Below are positions 53,601 through 61,149 of a DNA stretch of 64,000 nt, one piece after another. Made by a program: the position numbers and the translations under genes. Each line of letters opens with the position of its first letter. The stretch's first letter is position 1. The notes beneath the pieces are model-generated. The model was not told the origin of the DNA, did not search any database, and saw nothing but the letters and a program-made list of their open reading frames with translations. Where the stretch lies: assembly GCF_030406605.1 (NCBI RefSeq), contig NZ_CP129104.1, positions 1,066,072 through 1,130,071 of the forward strand, read 5' to 3'. The DNA comes from Curtobacterium sp. 458. Lineage in GTDB: Bacteria > Actinomycetota > Actinomycetes > Actinomycetales > Microbacteriaceae.

Positions 53601-53810
53601 TACACGGTCACGGTCGAGGCGCCGGGGAGGTACTCGTGGGACGTCGCCCTCGGCGCGACGGAGGCGTCGGTGCACGACGCCGAGTTCGCCTGGGCCGGGC
53701 AGACGCGGGTCTTCCGGCTGGAGGGCACCGGATCGGCGTTCACGTTCTCCGCGGTGACGGACGTCGCGCTGACCCAGCTCGAGCTCGTCGCGGCGGACGG
53801 ACAGCGTTGA
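50673..53810 (+). CDS. GH92 family glycosyl hydrolase (alpha-mannosidase)
   Basis: A 1045-residue enzyme of glycoside hydrolase family 92, exo-acting calcium-dependent alpha-mannosidases. Landmarks are SNRWPYAHHEHSRVEGDR, TTNGFWDTYRTAWPLL, NQPAHHIPFF and GYPGDEDNGEMSAWYVF, where the acid/base Glu and calcium site lie. No signal peptide is visible, so it is probably cytoplasmic and may need imported oligosaccharides. The GTG is six nt from TAGGCT (50661-50666). Confidence 0.94.
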   Translation: MDELQRSGGPTTAVAARNGVGYTSTEAWLVERPSGADPTEGIVPGFAGRTIAPGDELSWVWFPERTLPEGLTEPTEAELPHFWDATAFGLDLVCTDGTRLSDTARDQYGDALAPEAQDAARKQWVDQWNRRAVDLAPLAGRVVDRLEARLGSATPHPSGDGERPALRGWLDDVRLGPARPAPETPLDHVRTTRGTQASSRFSRGNNAPLVGLPHGGVFGLPMTDASSNRWPYAHHEHSRVEGDRVRPAIQAFATSHIPSPWMGDRGVFQVMPSPLDTPDPDRTARALGFDHDDEQDGPHRYRVTLDHDVTAEVVAGEFALGFRFTGTRSVVLDHHGRVSDVSVTITDGTAVVECVLDDRPGTPPHHVHVRIPRVTADHTSTGQDELRGWLTVDGDVDVLLGISTVSMADARANLEAAGDHDAMRAHAEERWTAELSTMSFEGATPDQLTALYSGLYRLFLYPNRAGETARDGVPRHRSPYGAVQASPIRDEPGPEVVEGLFTTTNGFWDTYRTAWPLLGLLTPDTAGELAQGFVEHHHDGGWTPRWSAPGAEDCMTGTTSDTVFADLAAKGIDGFDLAAAYRSAVRNATVPPRDERVGRKGSLPGAFRGHVDTATHEGMSWTLDAAINDWGLAVMADLLARRASTDAERERLLAEHEWFARRSLQYRNVFDAERGFFIGRDQDGTWRVGTEFDPRDWGDDYTETNAWGTAFTAPHDGAGIVELHGGPARFDAALDTFFATPETGATARSGSYGFPIHEMTEARDVRMGMLGLSNQPAHHIPFFPMFTGRHDDAHRIVRSALDRLFVGSDLGQGYPGDEDNGEMSAWYVFASIGLYPLAPSTGTYVLVPPSVRRTVLRPASSDGSATPTVIEVESGPVGGFVASVSVDGTPWEAVSIPHEVVAAASRIAFTLSPEPTGWASDTRPVSASAVHGFRDTPVDLLPGGTHPLVDDTGRTATALAAGASVTFEVPSAPVSLYTVTVEAPGRYSWDVALGATEASVHDAEFAWAGQTRVFRLEGTGSAFTFSAVTDVALTQLELVAADGQR

Positions 53811-53844
53811 CCCGCCGTTCACCCGTGCGGAGCATGCTCGCCCC

Positions 53845-54087
53845 ATGTCGATGAGCACACCGTTCGATCCGGAGCAGCCCGTCGCGTCCGTCCCCGTGGA
53901 CGGCTCCGACGCCACCGAGCTCGAGGTGGAGGAGGAGCGTGGCGCCGACGTCGGGCCGGACGCCGGTCCCGCCGCTGCCGACCCGAGCGTCTCGCCGGTC
54001 GACCACCACGACGAGGACGAGGCCGGCGGCGGTCCGGTCTTCCGACGGCCGCAGGCAGGCGACCGGCTCCACCCGGACGACCTCTGA
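53845..54087 (+). CDS. Small acidic hypothetical protein
   Basis: An 80-residue low-complexity protein rich in Asp, Glu, Pro and Ala with no hydrophobic core. It is close in style to the next small gene (54134). The ATG has CATGCT six nt upstream. No family recognised. Confidence 0.6.
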   Translation: MSMSTPFDPEQPVASVPVDGSDATELEVEEERGADVGPDAGPAAADPSVSPVDHHDEDEAGGGPVFRRPQAGDRLHPDDL

Positions 54088-54133
54088 CGCGCCTCTTGGC
54101 GGATTGCCAAGCGCGTCGGGCATGCTCGGCCGC

Positions 54134-54334
54134 ATGTCGATCGCGAACTCCTGGGACCCCTCCGGTGGCCGAGCCATCCCCGAGGACCAGGTGAAGGAAG
54201 ACGGACTCGAACTCGACGAGGACACGGCTGCCGAGCTCGGCATCTCGTTCGACGTCGTCGGAGGAGCGTCGTCCGACCCGGCGCGCGTGTCGCCGGTGGA
54301 CGTCGCCGTCCCCACCCCGCCGACGTCCGACTGA
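54134..54334 (+). CDS. Small acidic hypothetical protein
   Basis: A 66-residue acidic protein with NSWDPSGGRAIPEDQVKEDG and a Pro-rich tail. It lies 46 nt after the previous small gene, with CATGCT seven nt before its ATG. CTTGGC-GGATT-GCCAAG (54094-54110) lies in the gap between the two small genes. No family recognised. Confidence 0.6.
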   Translation: MSIANSWDPSGGRAIPEDQVKEDGLELDEDTAAELGISFDVVGGASSDPARVSPVDVAVPTPPTSD

Positions 54335-54378
54335 CGCGGCAGCGCGCCGTCGGGTGCCGCGCCCGCGGTGGCGCGCTT

Positions 54379-54445
54379 CGGTTCCGCACGACCGAAGTCG
54401 CGCCGAACCGGGCGGAACCGTGATTCGAGGTGACTTCGGTTGTGC
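54379..54445. repeat. Nested inverted repeats between convergent genes
   Basis: GCACGACCGAAGTC (54386-54399) pairs with 54432-54445 at 13 of 14 positions, and CGGTTCCGC (54379-54387) pairs perfectly with 54412-54420. The two stems overlap, so they are alternatives. The position suggests a shared terminator. Confidence 0.65.
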
Positions 54446-54477
54446 GCAGCTCGGCAGGCGCGACCGACCGACCGAGT

Positions 54478-55416
54478 TCAGGGGACGGTGTGCCCCGCCG
54501 CCGTGAAGATGCGGTACCACTCCTCGCGCGAGAGCATGACGTCCGAGCCCGCCGCCGACTCCCGCACGCGCTGCGGGTTCGTCGTCCCGAGGACCACCTG
54601 GAAGTGCGCCGGGTGCCGGGTGATCCACGCCACCGCGATGCCGGTCGGGGTGACGCCGTGCGCCGCCGCGACCTCGTCGAGCACGTCGTTCAGCTCGGCG
54701 TACTGCTCGCGGTCGCCGAGGAAGACCCCGTCGAAGAAGCCCTTCTGGAACGGCGACCAGGCCTGCAGCGTGATGTCGTTCAGGCGCGAGTGGTTGAGGA
54801 TGTCGTTGTCCCGGTCGACGGACTGGTCGAGCCCGCCCATGTTCGCCGCCACGCCCTGCGCGATGACGTTCGCGTGCGTGATGCTGAGCTGCACCTGGTT
54901 GAACGCCAGTGGCTGGGCCACCGAGCGACGCAGCAGGTCGACCTGTCCCGGCGTGTGGTTCGAGACGCCGAAGTGGTGGACCTTGCCCGCGGCGTGCAGC
55001 TCGTCGAACGCCTTCGCCACCTCCTCCGGCTCGACGAGCGCGTCCGGGCGGTGCAGCAGCAGGACGTCGATGTGGTCGGTGCGGAGGGCGGCGAGCGACT
55101 CGTCGACGGACGACAGGATGTGCTCGTACGAGAAGTCGAAGTACGCGCCGTTCGCGGTCGGGCGGATGCCGACCTTCGTCTGCAGCACGATCTCGGCGCG
55201 CTCGGTGGGGGAGAGCGTGACGGCCGAGCCGAACCGTTCCTCGCAGCCGTGCCAGCCGCCGTAGACCGCGGCGTGGTCGAACATGGTCACACCCGCGTCA
55301 CGCGACGCCGCGTACAGCGAGCGGATGTCCTCGTCGCTCATGTCGTTGATCCTCATGAGACCGACGACGACGTCGGACGCGGTGAGGTCGGTCTGTGGCA
55401 ACTCCAGTGTCTTCAC
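54478..55416 (-). CDS. Aldo/keto reductase
   Basis: A 312-residue AKR, third in the window. The tetrad is Asp/Tyr in TMFDHAAVYGGWHG (with a His-Ala-Ala substitution around the usual Thr-Ala), Lys in VLQTKVG and His in VLLLHRPD. It resembles the YdhF-type reductases (AKR with WSPFQKGFF). The GTG at 55416 is used; a longer frame overlaps the next gene's tail. The 55417-55532 gap shows no feature. Confidence 0.9.
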   Translation of the reverse strand: MKTLELPQTDLTASDVVVGLMRINDMSDEDIRSLYAASRDAGVTMFDHAAVYGGWHGCEERFGSAVTLSPTERAEIVLQTKVGIRPTANGAYFDFSYEHILSSVDESLAALRTDHIDVLLLHRPDALVEPEEVAKAFDELHAAGKVHHFGVSNHTPGQVDLLRRSVAQPLAFNQVQLSITHANVIAQGVAANMGGLDQSVDRDNDILNHSRLNDITLQAWSPFQKGFFDGVFLGDREQYAELNDVLDEVAAAHGVTPTGIAVAWITRHPAHFQVVLGTTNPQRVRESAAGSDVMLSREEWYRIFTAAGHTVP

Positions 55417-55532
55417 GACGTCGATCCTGCCAGCGGGCACGGACGCGCGGCAGGCCCTGGCAGTACCCCGGGCACGCGCCGCGTCGAGCGCCCTCCTGCC
55501 GCGGCGAGCCGTGGCGCGTCGGCGACGACGGC

Positions 55533-56144
55533 TCAGTCGGCGAGCACCACGAGCACCCCGGAACCGGTCGGCCAGGTCGCCCGCAGGGTCTCGCCCGCCG
55601 GCACGGGTGACCCCACCACCCGCAGGACGACGAGCTCGCCGTGCCCGGTGTCGATCGTCGTCTCGCCCTCCTCGGTGCGGGTGCCGACCGCGGTCACCGT
55701 CGGTGACGAGGGAGCGGAACCGCTGCCGACCGCCGTGCACTCCTTCTCCCACGAACCCGATCCGTCGGCCTGCTCGAGCTCGGCCTCGTGGCCGCCGGTC
55801 GCGATCGTGCGACGGACCACGTCGGCGTAGACGGGGTCGCCGGTCGCGTCGTACACCCACCGTCGACCGAGCACCGAGTGGTCCATCTCGGTCACGAGGA
55901 ACGCGTCGGCCCGGTCGAGCGGAGCACCCCGGTAGGTGAGCGGCGTGTGCAGCAGGCGCCCCGATGCGGTCCGGACGACGATCGTCTCGATGCCGACCTC
56001 GCCGTCCGGGTCGTCGAACCGGAAGCGCCCGACGACCTCGATGCCCTCACCCGGCGTGACACCGCTCCAGGGCTGGGTCGGCAGCCAGGCGCCGAGCGCC
56101 TCGGCCTTGGACGGTCGGAGTTCCGCGCGGTGGATGATGGCCAT
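55533..56144 (-). CDS. CG0192-related / maltokinase N-terminal cap-like protein
   Basis: A 203-residue protein whose first 130 residues match the maltokinase N-terminal cap-like domain (MAIIHRAELRPSKAEALGAW, then ETIVVRTASG, HTPLTYRGAPLDRADAFLV, SVLGRRWVYDATGDPVY). In maltokinase this cap precedes a kinase domain that is absent here. The role of the free-standing protein is unknown. The ATG is six nt from TAGGTT (56151-56156). Confidence 0.85.
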   Translation of the reverse strand: MAIIHRAELRPSKAEALGAWLPTQPWSGVTPGEGIEVVGRFRFDDPDGEVGIETIVVRTASGRLLHTPLTYRGAPLDRADAFLVTEMDHSVLGRRWVYDATGDPVYADVVRRTIATGGHEAELEQADGSGSWEKECTAVGSGSAPSSPTVTAVGTRTEEGETTIDTGHGELVVLRVVGSPVPAGETLRATWPTGSGVLVVLAD

Positions 56145-56167
56145 GCCCCGAACCTACCGAGCAGTGC

Positions 56168-56923
56168 TCAGTGCACCGAGAACCCGCCGTCGACCGCGAT
56201 CGACTGCCCCGTGACGTAGCCTGCGCCCGGCCCGGCCAGGAACACCGCCGCCGCGGCGAAGTCGGCGGCGACCCCGTTGCGGCCGACGAGCGTGCGGGCC
56301 GCGAGCCGCTCGACGGTGCCGGGGTCGGCGCTGAGCCGGCGGTTCAACGCGGTCTGCACGAAACCGGGCACGAGGACGTTCGAGGTGACCCCCTGCGCGG
56401 ACCAGGCCTCCGCCTGGGACCTGGCGAGCGCCTCCAGACCGGCTTTCGACACCCCGTACGCGCCGCTGGCCGCGAAGGGGCGGTGCGCCTGCTGCGAACT
56501 GATACCGATGATGCGGCCGTGGCCGCGCGCCGCCATGCCGGGCGCGAGCCGCTGCCCGAGGACGAACGGGGCGTCGAGGTTGACGCGCATCGTCGCGTCC
56601 CAGGTGTCCTCGTCGAGTTCCGCCATCGGCGGCCGGAGGTTGATGCCCGCCGAGTGCACGAGGACGTCGACGTCGCCCACGACGTCCGCGAGGCCGTGGG
56701 CGCCCGCACGCGTCGCGAGGTCCGCCACCACGCCCTCGGCCGAGCCGCCGCCGCTCCGGATGCCGTCGACCGTCGCGTCGATCGTGCTCCGCGTGCGCGC
56801 CGCGACGACGACGTGTGCTCCCGCGCCGGCGAGGGCCTCGGCGATGGCGCGTCCGATCCCGGAGCTCCCGCCGGTCACGAGTGCGGTGCGGCCGTCGAGT
56901 CCGAAGAGCTGCTGCAGCGACAT
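56168..56923 (-). CDS. SDR-family oxidoreductase
   Basis: A 251-residue classical short-chain dehydrogenase. The cofactor motif is TGGSSGIGRAIAEAL, the catalytic Ser/Tyr/Lys are in GISSQQ and in YGVSKAGLEAL, and the C-terminus (GQSIAVDGGFS) is typical of FabG-like and gluconate dehydrogenases. The ATG is six nt from TAGCCT (56930-56935); a divergent TACGCT box for the next gene is 10 nt further. Confidence 0.93.
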   Translation of the reverse strand: MSLQQLFGLDGRTALVTGGSSGIGRAIAEALAGAGAHVVVAARTRSTIDATVDGIRSGGGSAEGVVADLATRAGAHGLADVVGDVDVLVHSAGINLRPPMAELDEDTWDATMRVNLDAPFVLGQRLAPGMAARGHGRIIGISSQQAHRPFAASGAYGVSKAGLEALARSQAEAWSAQGVTSNVLVPGFVQTALNRRLSADPGTVERLAARTLVGRNGVAADFAAAAVFLAGPGAGYVTGQSIAVDGGFSVH

Positions 56924-56957
56924 CCGGCCAGGCTACCGACGCCCCTACGCTGGGATG

Positions 56958-57803
56958 GTGCGCGACGACCTGCTCCCCGTGCTCGCCTGCCCCGTCTGCG
57001 CCGAGCCGCTCGGCCGTGTCGGCGGACAGGTGGGCTGCGCGGCCGGGCACCGGTTCGACGAGGCCAAGCAGGGACACCTCACGCTCCTCCCCGCCCGCCG
57101 TCGAGCCCTGACGGCCGACACCCCGGAGATGGTCGACGCCCGTGTCCGGTTCCTGGGTCGCGGGCACTACGCGCCCGTCGAACGCGCGATCGCCGCAGTG
57201 GTCGGAGCATCGACCGCGCCCGGCATCGTCCTCGACGTCGGGTCCGGGCCCGGGACCTACCTCGCGCATGCGCTGCGCGCGTCGGACGGGAGGCCCGTGG
57301 CCGCGTCCGACGCGGCGCCGCGCGTCCGGCTGGGGGTCGCCCTGGACCTCTCGCCGGTCGCGATCCGGCGGGCGGCCCGTGTCCACGAGCGGGTCGGGGC
57401 CGTCGTCGGTGACGTGACCGAGCGCCTCCCGGTCGTCGACGGTGCCGCTGCGGTCCTGCTCGACGTGTTCGCGCCGCGCAACCAGGCGGAGTACGCCCGA
57501 GTCCTGCACCCCGACGGCGTGCTCGTCGTGGTGACCCCGCGCGTCGGACACCTGGCGGAGCTCGCGGAGGCGACCATCTCGGTCGACCCTGAGAAGGAGC
57601 GCCGACTGCACGACTCGTTGTCGCCGTCGTTCGTACGGCGGTCGTCCGAGGACCTGACGTGGACGATGGACCTCAGCGCCGAGGACGTCCACGACGTGGT
57701 CCACATGGGTCCGAGCCACCACCACGTCGCCGCCGACGCGGCGTTCCGACCGACGGCGGTCACCGCTGCCGTGACGATCAGCACCTGGAGCCCGGTACCG
57801 TGA
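56958..57803 (+). CDS. RlmA-type 23S rRNA (guanine-N1) methyltransferase-like protein
   Basis: A 281-residue putative rRNA methyltransferase. The N-terminal zinc finger is CPVC plus Cys and His in GCAAGHRF; motif I is VLDVGSGPGTYLAHAL; the acidic SAM residue is in ALDLSPVA, and VFAPRN resembles motif IV. RlmAII/TlrB enzymes methylate G748 and can give macrolide resistance. Between motifs I and II is an extra stretch (RASDGRPVAASDAAPRVR) whose DNA (57282-57301) equals half of the genomic hairpin family. The GTG is six nt from TACGCT. It overlaps the GNAT gene by 4 nt. Confidence 0.87.
   Translation: MRDDLLPVLACPVCAEPLGRVGGQVGCAAGHRFDEAKQGHLTLLPARRRALTADTPEMVDARVRFLGRGHYAPVERAIAAVVGASTAPGIVLDVGSGPGTYLAHALRASDGRPVAASDAAPRVRLGVALDLSPVAIRRAARVHERVGAVVGDVTERLPVVDGAAAVLLDVFAPRNQAEYARVLHPDGVLVVVTPRVGHLAELAEATISVDPEKERRLHDSLSPSFVRRSSEDLTWTMDLSAEDVHDVVHMGPSHHHVAADAAFRPTAVTAAVTISTWSPVP
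57282..57301 (+). repeat. Half-copy of the hairpin repeat inside the RlmA-like gene
   Basis: These 20 nt are identical to part of the hairpins at 17206-17225 and 42303-42322. Here they are in frame and encode part of a segment that separates two conserved methyltransferase motifs. Confidence 0.7.
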
Positions 57804-58357
57804 CCATCCGCCATGCCCTCCGCTCGCAACCCGTGCTCAGGACCGAGCGTCTGACGTTGTCGCAGCTCGGCCCGGACCACCTCGACCTGGTGATGGCCGG
57901 CCTCGCGGACGAGGACGCGATGCGGCTCACCGGCACCCGAACCACCTTCACCCGCGAACAGGTCGGTGCGCACCTCGCAGCGCTCCCCGGCGCCGACGAC
58001 CGGGCGGACTTCGCGATCACCGGGCCTGACGGTGCGTACCTCGGCGAGGTGGTCCTCAACGAACTCGAGGAGGACGACCGTTCGATGAACTACCGGATCG
58101 CCCTCGCGGGTCCGTCGCTCCGGGGGCGTGGATTCGGTACCGAGGCCGGTCGGGCCGTGGTGGCGTGGGGATTCGACGTCGTCGGCCTGCACCGGGTCTC
58201 GCTCGAGGTCTACGCGTTCAACCCCGCGGCGCAGCGGTCCTACGAGAAGATCGGCTTCGTGGTCGAGGGGCGTGCCCGCGAGGTACTGCGGCACGGCGAC
58301 CAGTGGATCGATGCCGTGGCGATGAGCATGCTCGACTCCGACCCTCGGTCGGCGTGA
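57800..58357 (+). CDS. GNAT N-acetyltransferase
   Basis: A 185-residue acetyltransferase of the RimJ/RimL type. The strand-helix start VLRTERLTLSQLGPDHLD, the CoA loop SLRGRGFGTEAGRAVV and the C-terminal YEKIGFVVEGRAREV are characteristic. The GTG start overlaps the methyltransferase stop (GTGA, 57800-57803), so translation is coupled. The acceptor is unknown. Confidence 0.9.
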   Translation: MTIRHALRSQPVLRTERLTLSQLGPDHLDLVMAGLADEDAMRLTGTRTTFTREQVGAHLAALPGADDRADFAITGPDGAYLGEVVLNELEEDDRSMNYRIALAGPSLRGRGFGTEAGRAVVAWGFDVVGLHRVSLEVYAFNPAAQRSYEKIGFVVEGRAREVLRHGDQWIDAVAMSMLDSDPRSA

Positions 58358-58360
58358 TGT

Positions 58361-58404
58361 GCGATAACATTATCAGAATTCTTTCGCGCTGATAAAGTTA
58401 TCGC
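58361..58404 (+). promoter_or_regulatory. AT-rich double-palindrome promoter of the AAA+ gene
   Basis: GCGATAACATTATCAG (58361-58376) and its near-exact reverse complement (58389-58404, 15 of 16) flank a 12-nt spacer. Each arm is itself a GATAA-NN-TTATC palindrome. TTATCA (58370-58375), 17 nt, TAAAGT (58393-58398) makes a -35/-10 pair, one element in each arm, and the ATG follows after seven nt. Confidence 0.8.
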
Positions 58405-58405
58405 C

Positions 58406-59638
58406 ATGCGGAGTGCCGTCGACAACCCGTTCAGCCCGGGCTCGGACGTCGTGCCGAACATCTGGGCGGGCCGGGTCGAGCAACTCAGTGACTGGCGGGA
58501 CGTCGTCCGGCCTCGGCGCGTGGCGGGGCTGTACGAACGCGGCCGGACGATCCTCGGAGAACCCGGGACCGGGAAGTCCTCGCTCGTGCGACGCATCGCT
58601 CGGGACGCCGTCGCCAGCGGTGACTGGGTGACGCCCCAGCTGCGCATCCCGTCCGGTGCTGATCCGCTGAAGCTCGTCGCGGGGGCAGTGCTCCGACTCG
58701 TTGAGCAAGCGGGCATCGCGTCCGGGGCGACGGGCCGTGTCGTCGAGCTCCTCCGCAGGGTCGAGACCGTCGCGGCCAGCGGATTCTCGCTCACCGTCCG
58801 GGGTGGTGACGGCCCCGAGCCGTTCACGGCCCTGTACGAGCTGCTCGTCGAGGTCGGACGGGCGGCCGTGCGCCAGGGCAACGCGGTGCTCATCCACGTC
58901 GACGAGGTCCAGAACATCACCGACGAACGAGCGCTGTCGCAGCTCCTGATCGCGCTCGGCGACGCGCTCACCCACACCGTCGAGGTCGAGGTGCCGGGCG
59001 GCCGCCTCGTCGAACGCCACCTCCCGATCGCCGTCTACCTCACCGGCCTCCCGGACTTCGAGGACATGGCCGGTGCCCGGAAGGGAGCGACGTTCGCTCG
59101 GCGCTTCCGCACGTCAGCGCTCACCGCACTCGGCGAGGACGACCTGCGTGCAGCGCTGCAGCCGCTCATCGTGTCCGGCTGGGTGGTGCCCGACGGCGCA
59201 GGCGAGACGAAGTCGATCACACTCGACGCCCTCGCCGCGGATGCGGTCGTCCAGCTCTGCTGCGGGGAGCCCTTCCTGTTCCAGCTCGCGGGGGAGCGCG
59301 CCTGGTACGCGGGATCCGGCGACGTCGTCACTGCGGACGAAGTCACCGCCGGGTGGCGCGGTGCCGAGGGGGAGGCGTCCTCGCACGTCGAGCGCGTCCT
59401 GGCACGGCTCCCGCAGAAGGAGCGGACGTTCGTCGACGTCATGGCGGCGATGCGCCCGGAAGACCGCACGTTGACCCGGATCGCTCGCGAGATGGGCGAG
59501 GCGAGCGCTCAAGCCGTCGGTCCGACCGCCCAACGTCTGGACACGGTCCGCGGCGTGATCGAGCGCGGCAAGCCGTACTCGTTCCGGAACCGGGCCGTGG
59601 AGGCGTACCTGACGAGTGACTGGCCACGCGTCGGGTGA
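58406..59638 (+). CDS. AAA+/ORC-like ATPase
   Basis: A 410-residue ATPase. Walker A is GEPGTGKSS (51-59), Walker B is AVLIHVDEVQN (near 165), a sensor-like segment is IAVYLTGLPDF and the end is a winged-helix-like region (TRIAREMGEASAQAVGPTAQ). It is similar to stand-alone ORC/Cdc6-type ATPases that accompany accessory elements and act on DNA or stress signals. No partner nuclease or helicase gene is adjacent. The AT-rich palindromic promoter, unlike anything else in the window, points to tight repression and perhaps a horizontal origin. Confidence 0.82.
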   Translation: MRSAVDNPFSPGSDVVPNIWAGRVEQLSDWRDVVRPRRVAGLYERGRTILGEPGTGKSSLVRRIARDAVASGDWVTPQLRIPSGADPLKLVAGAVLRLVEQAGIASGATGRVVELLRRVETVAASGFSLTVRGGDGPEPFTALYELLVEVGRAAVRQGNAVLIHVDEVQNITDERALSQLLIALGDALTHTVEVEVPGGRLVERHLPIAVYLTGLPDFEDMAGARKGATFARRFRTSALTALGEDDLRAALQPLIVSGWVVPDGAGETKSITLDALAADAVVQLCCGEPFLFQLAGERAWYAGSGDVVTADEVTAGWRGAEGEASSHVERVLARLPQKERTFVDVMAAMRPEDRTLTRIAREMGEASAQAVGPTAQRLDTVRGVIERGKPYSFRNRAVEAYLTSDWPRVG

Positions 59639-59674
59639 TCGGCCGCCCTGGTGCCGGTGCGGCAGGATGACGAC

Positions 59675-60100
59675 GTGTCGATCCGTTCTCGTGCCCGCCG
59701 CGTCGCGACCGTCCTCGCGCTGACCGTTGCTGCGAGCAGCGCGCTGACGGGGTGTACCGCGTCTCCGGAGGGCGCGTTCGGCTGTGTCCCGCGGTTCACG
59801 GTGGCGCCGGAGCGGGCCGCGGCGGGCGACACGGTGACGTTCGCCACGACGGACGAGTGCGACGTGGACGTGCCCGACGGCGGCTGGCGGATCACCGTCA
59901 CCGACCACGGCGCGTACAGCCATGCGGACGTCGCGCGGTCGGACGACCCGTTCGACGGATCGTGGTCGGTGTCCGTCCCGTTGCCCGCGGACCTGGAGCC
60001 TGGTGACGCGTCGGTGTCGATCGCGAACTGGGACTACGCGCCGTGCCCCGCGGACGCGAGCTGCACCGGCCCGTCGCAGGCCTTCACGGTCGAGCGCTGA
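59675..60100 (+). CDS. Lipoprotein of unknown function
   Basis: A 141-residue exported protein with an Arg-rich start, a hydrophobic stretch and lipobox LTGC (Cys27). The mature part has four cysteines (GCTAS, FGCVP, DECDV and the pair APCPADASC), suggesting disulfides, and strands such as SFSVS-like DGSWSVSVPLP. The start is GTG at 59675 with CAGGAT six nt upstream; an earlier in-frame start exists at 59651. It converges with the next membrane gene. Confidence 0.75.
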   Translation: MSIRSRARRVATVLALTVAASSALTGCTASPEGAFGCVPRFTVAPERAAAGDTVTFATTDECDVDVPDGGWRITVTDHGAYSHADVARSDDPFDGSWSVSVPLPADLEPGDASVSIANWDYAPCPADASCTGPSQAFTVER

Positions 60101-60103
60101 GCG

Positions 60104-60616
60104 TCACTCGCCCCGGGCTGCCCGCCGCCGTGCCGTGGACGCCCGACCCCGTGCCCGGTCCACCGCGCGCCCGAGCTGGACGAGCAGGAACCCGGTGCCG
60201 ACCACGCCCGCCGCGATCGGGGTGACGACGAGCTCGAGGTCGATGCCGGGCGCCCGCCACCAGTCGATGGTCCACGCCGCGACGACCCCGAACAGCAGGA
60301 CCGCCGCACCGACCCACCAGCCGCGGCCGGGCAGGGTCCAGAAGCCGAACGCCGCGAGGACGACGAGCGCCCACGAGCCGAACGGTGCGAAGGACCGGGG
60401 GTCGTTCGTCCCGCAGGACGACACCGCGCACTCCCAGACGACGGTGTGCGCCACACCCGCGTACCAGTGGACGAGCAGGCACGCGGCGACGAGGGCGAGC
60501 AGTCCGACCGGGGGCCCGGCCCACGGTCGGACGCGGCCGAACCGGGAACGACGTCGTCGCGCGGCGGTCCACCCCTCGCCGAGCTCGTAGCCGGGCATCG
60601 GTCGGTACTCGGGCAT
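60104..60616 (-). CDS. Four-helix membrane protein, unknown function
   Basis: A 170-residue protein with a basic N-terminus and four membrane segments (about 37-55, 80-95, 102-120 and 130-150). A cysteine pair (ECAVSSCG) sits in the extracytoplasmic loop. No family recognised. The ATG is six nt from TACGGT (60623-60628). Confidence 0.78.
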   Translation of the reverse strand: MPEYRPMPGYELGEGWTAARRRRSRFGRVRPWAGPPVGLLALVAACLLVHWYAGVAHTVVWECAVSSCGTNDPRSFAPFGSWALVVLAAFGFWTLPGRGWWVGAAVLLFGVVAAWTIDWWRAPGIDLELVVTPIAAGVVGTGFLLVQLGRAVDRARGRASTARRRAARGE

Positions 60617-60668
60617 CCCCGCACCGTACCCGCTCCGGGTTTCCGTGCAGAAGTGCTCCGGAAAGGCG

Positions 60669-61088
60669 TCAGCCCTGCGGCCCGGCGACGTCGAGCGCCC
60701 AGACGACGCCGAAGCGGTCGCGGAGCTGCCCGGCGAGTGGTGCCCACGCCGACGGTCCGAGCGGCTGCCGCACCTCGGCGCCGTCGAGGAGCCCCGCCCA
60801 GTACCGCTCGACCTCGGCAGCGTCGTCGCCGTGCACGTACACGTAGAAGGCGTTGCTGCCCTGGTCGTACGGCTGGCCGGGCCACACGTCGAACGCCATG
60901 ATGCGGAAGCCGGCCTCGGTCGTCACCTGGCCGAAGACGATCCGGTCGGCCCAAGCGGGCTCGTCGGTGGCGCCCATCGCGCCGTAGGTCATGGACGCGA
61001 CCTCGCCGCCGAAGACGCGGGCGTAGTGGTCGAGGGCCTCGCGGGCCTGTCCGTCGAAGTTGAGGTGGGTCGTGGTCTCGATGCTCAT
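60669..61088 (-). CDS. PhnB/VOC-superfamily protein
   Basis: A 139-residue PhnB-like glyoxalase-fold protein. It has the typical start TTTHLNFDGQAREALDHYARVFGGE and the end WAPLAGQLRDRFGVVWALDV. The role of PhnB-like proteins is mostly unknown. It is divergent from the WYL regulator, and a perfect GCGGTCA palindrome (61110-61128) lies between the two starts, so the regulator probably controls it. Confidence 0.88.
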   Translation of the reverse strand: MSIETTTHLNFDGQAREALDHYARVFGGEVASMTYGAMGATDEPAWADRIVFGQVTTEAGFRIMAFDVWPGQPYDQGSNAFYVYVHGDDAAEVERYWAGLLDGAEVRQPLGPSAWAPLAGQLRDRFGVVWALDVAGPQG

Positions 61089-61109
61089 GGGACGAGCATG
61101 ACCGGCAAT

Positions 61110-61128
61110 GCGGTCAGATCGTGACCGC
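61110..61128. promoter_or_regulatory. Palindromic operator between PhnB and WYL genes
   Basis: GCGGTCA-GATCG-TGACCGC has perfect 7-bp arms. It lies 21 nt from each start codon (61088 minus, 61150 plus), overlapping both promoters. The WYL regulator is the natural candidate to bind it. Confidence 0.7.
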
Positions 61129-61149
61129 TTCTCGACGGATACTGGATCC

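Noticed and set aside
50640..53810. Large minus-strand frames opposite the GH92 gene
   Set aside because: They mirror a gene with clear GH92 motifs and have no recognisable domain.
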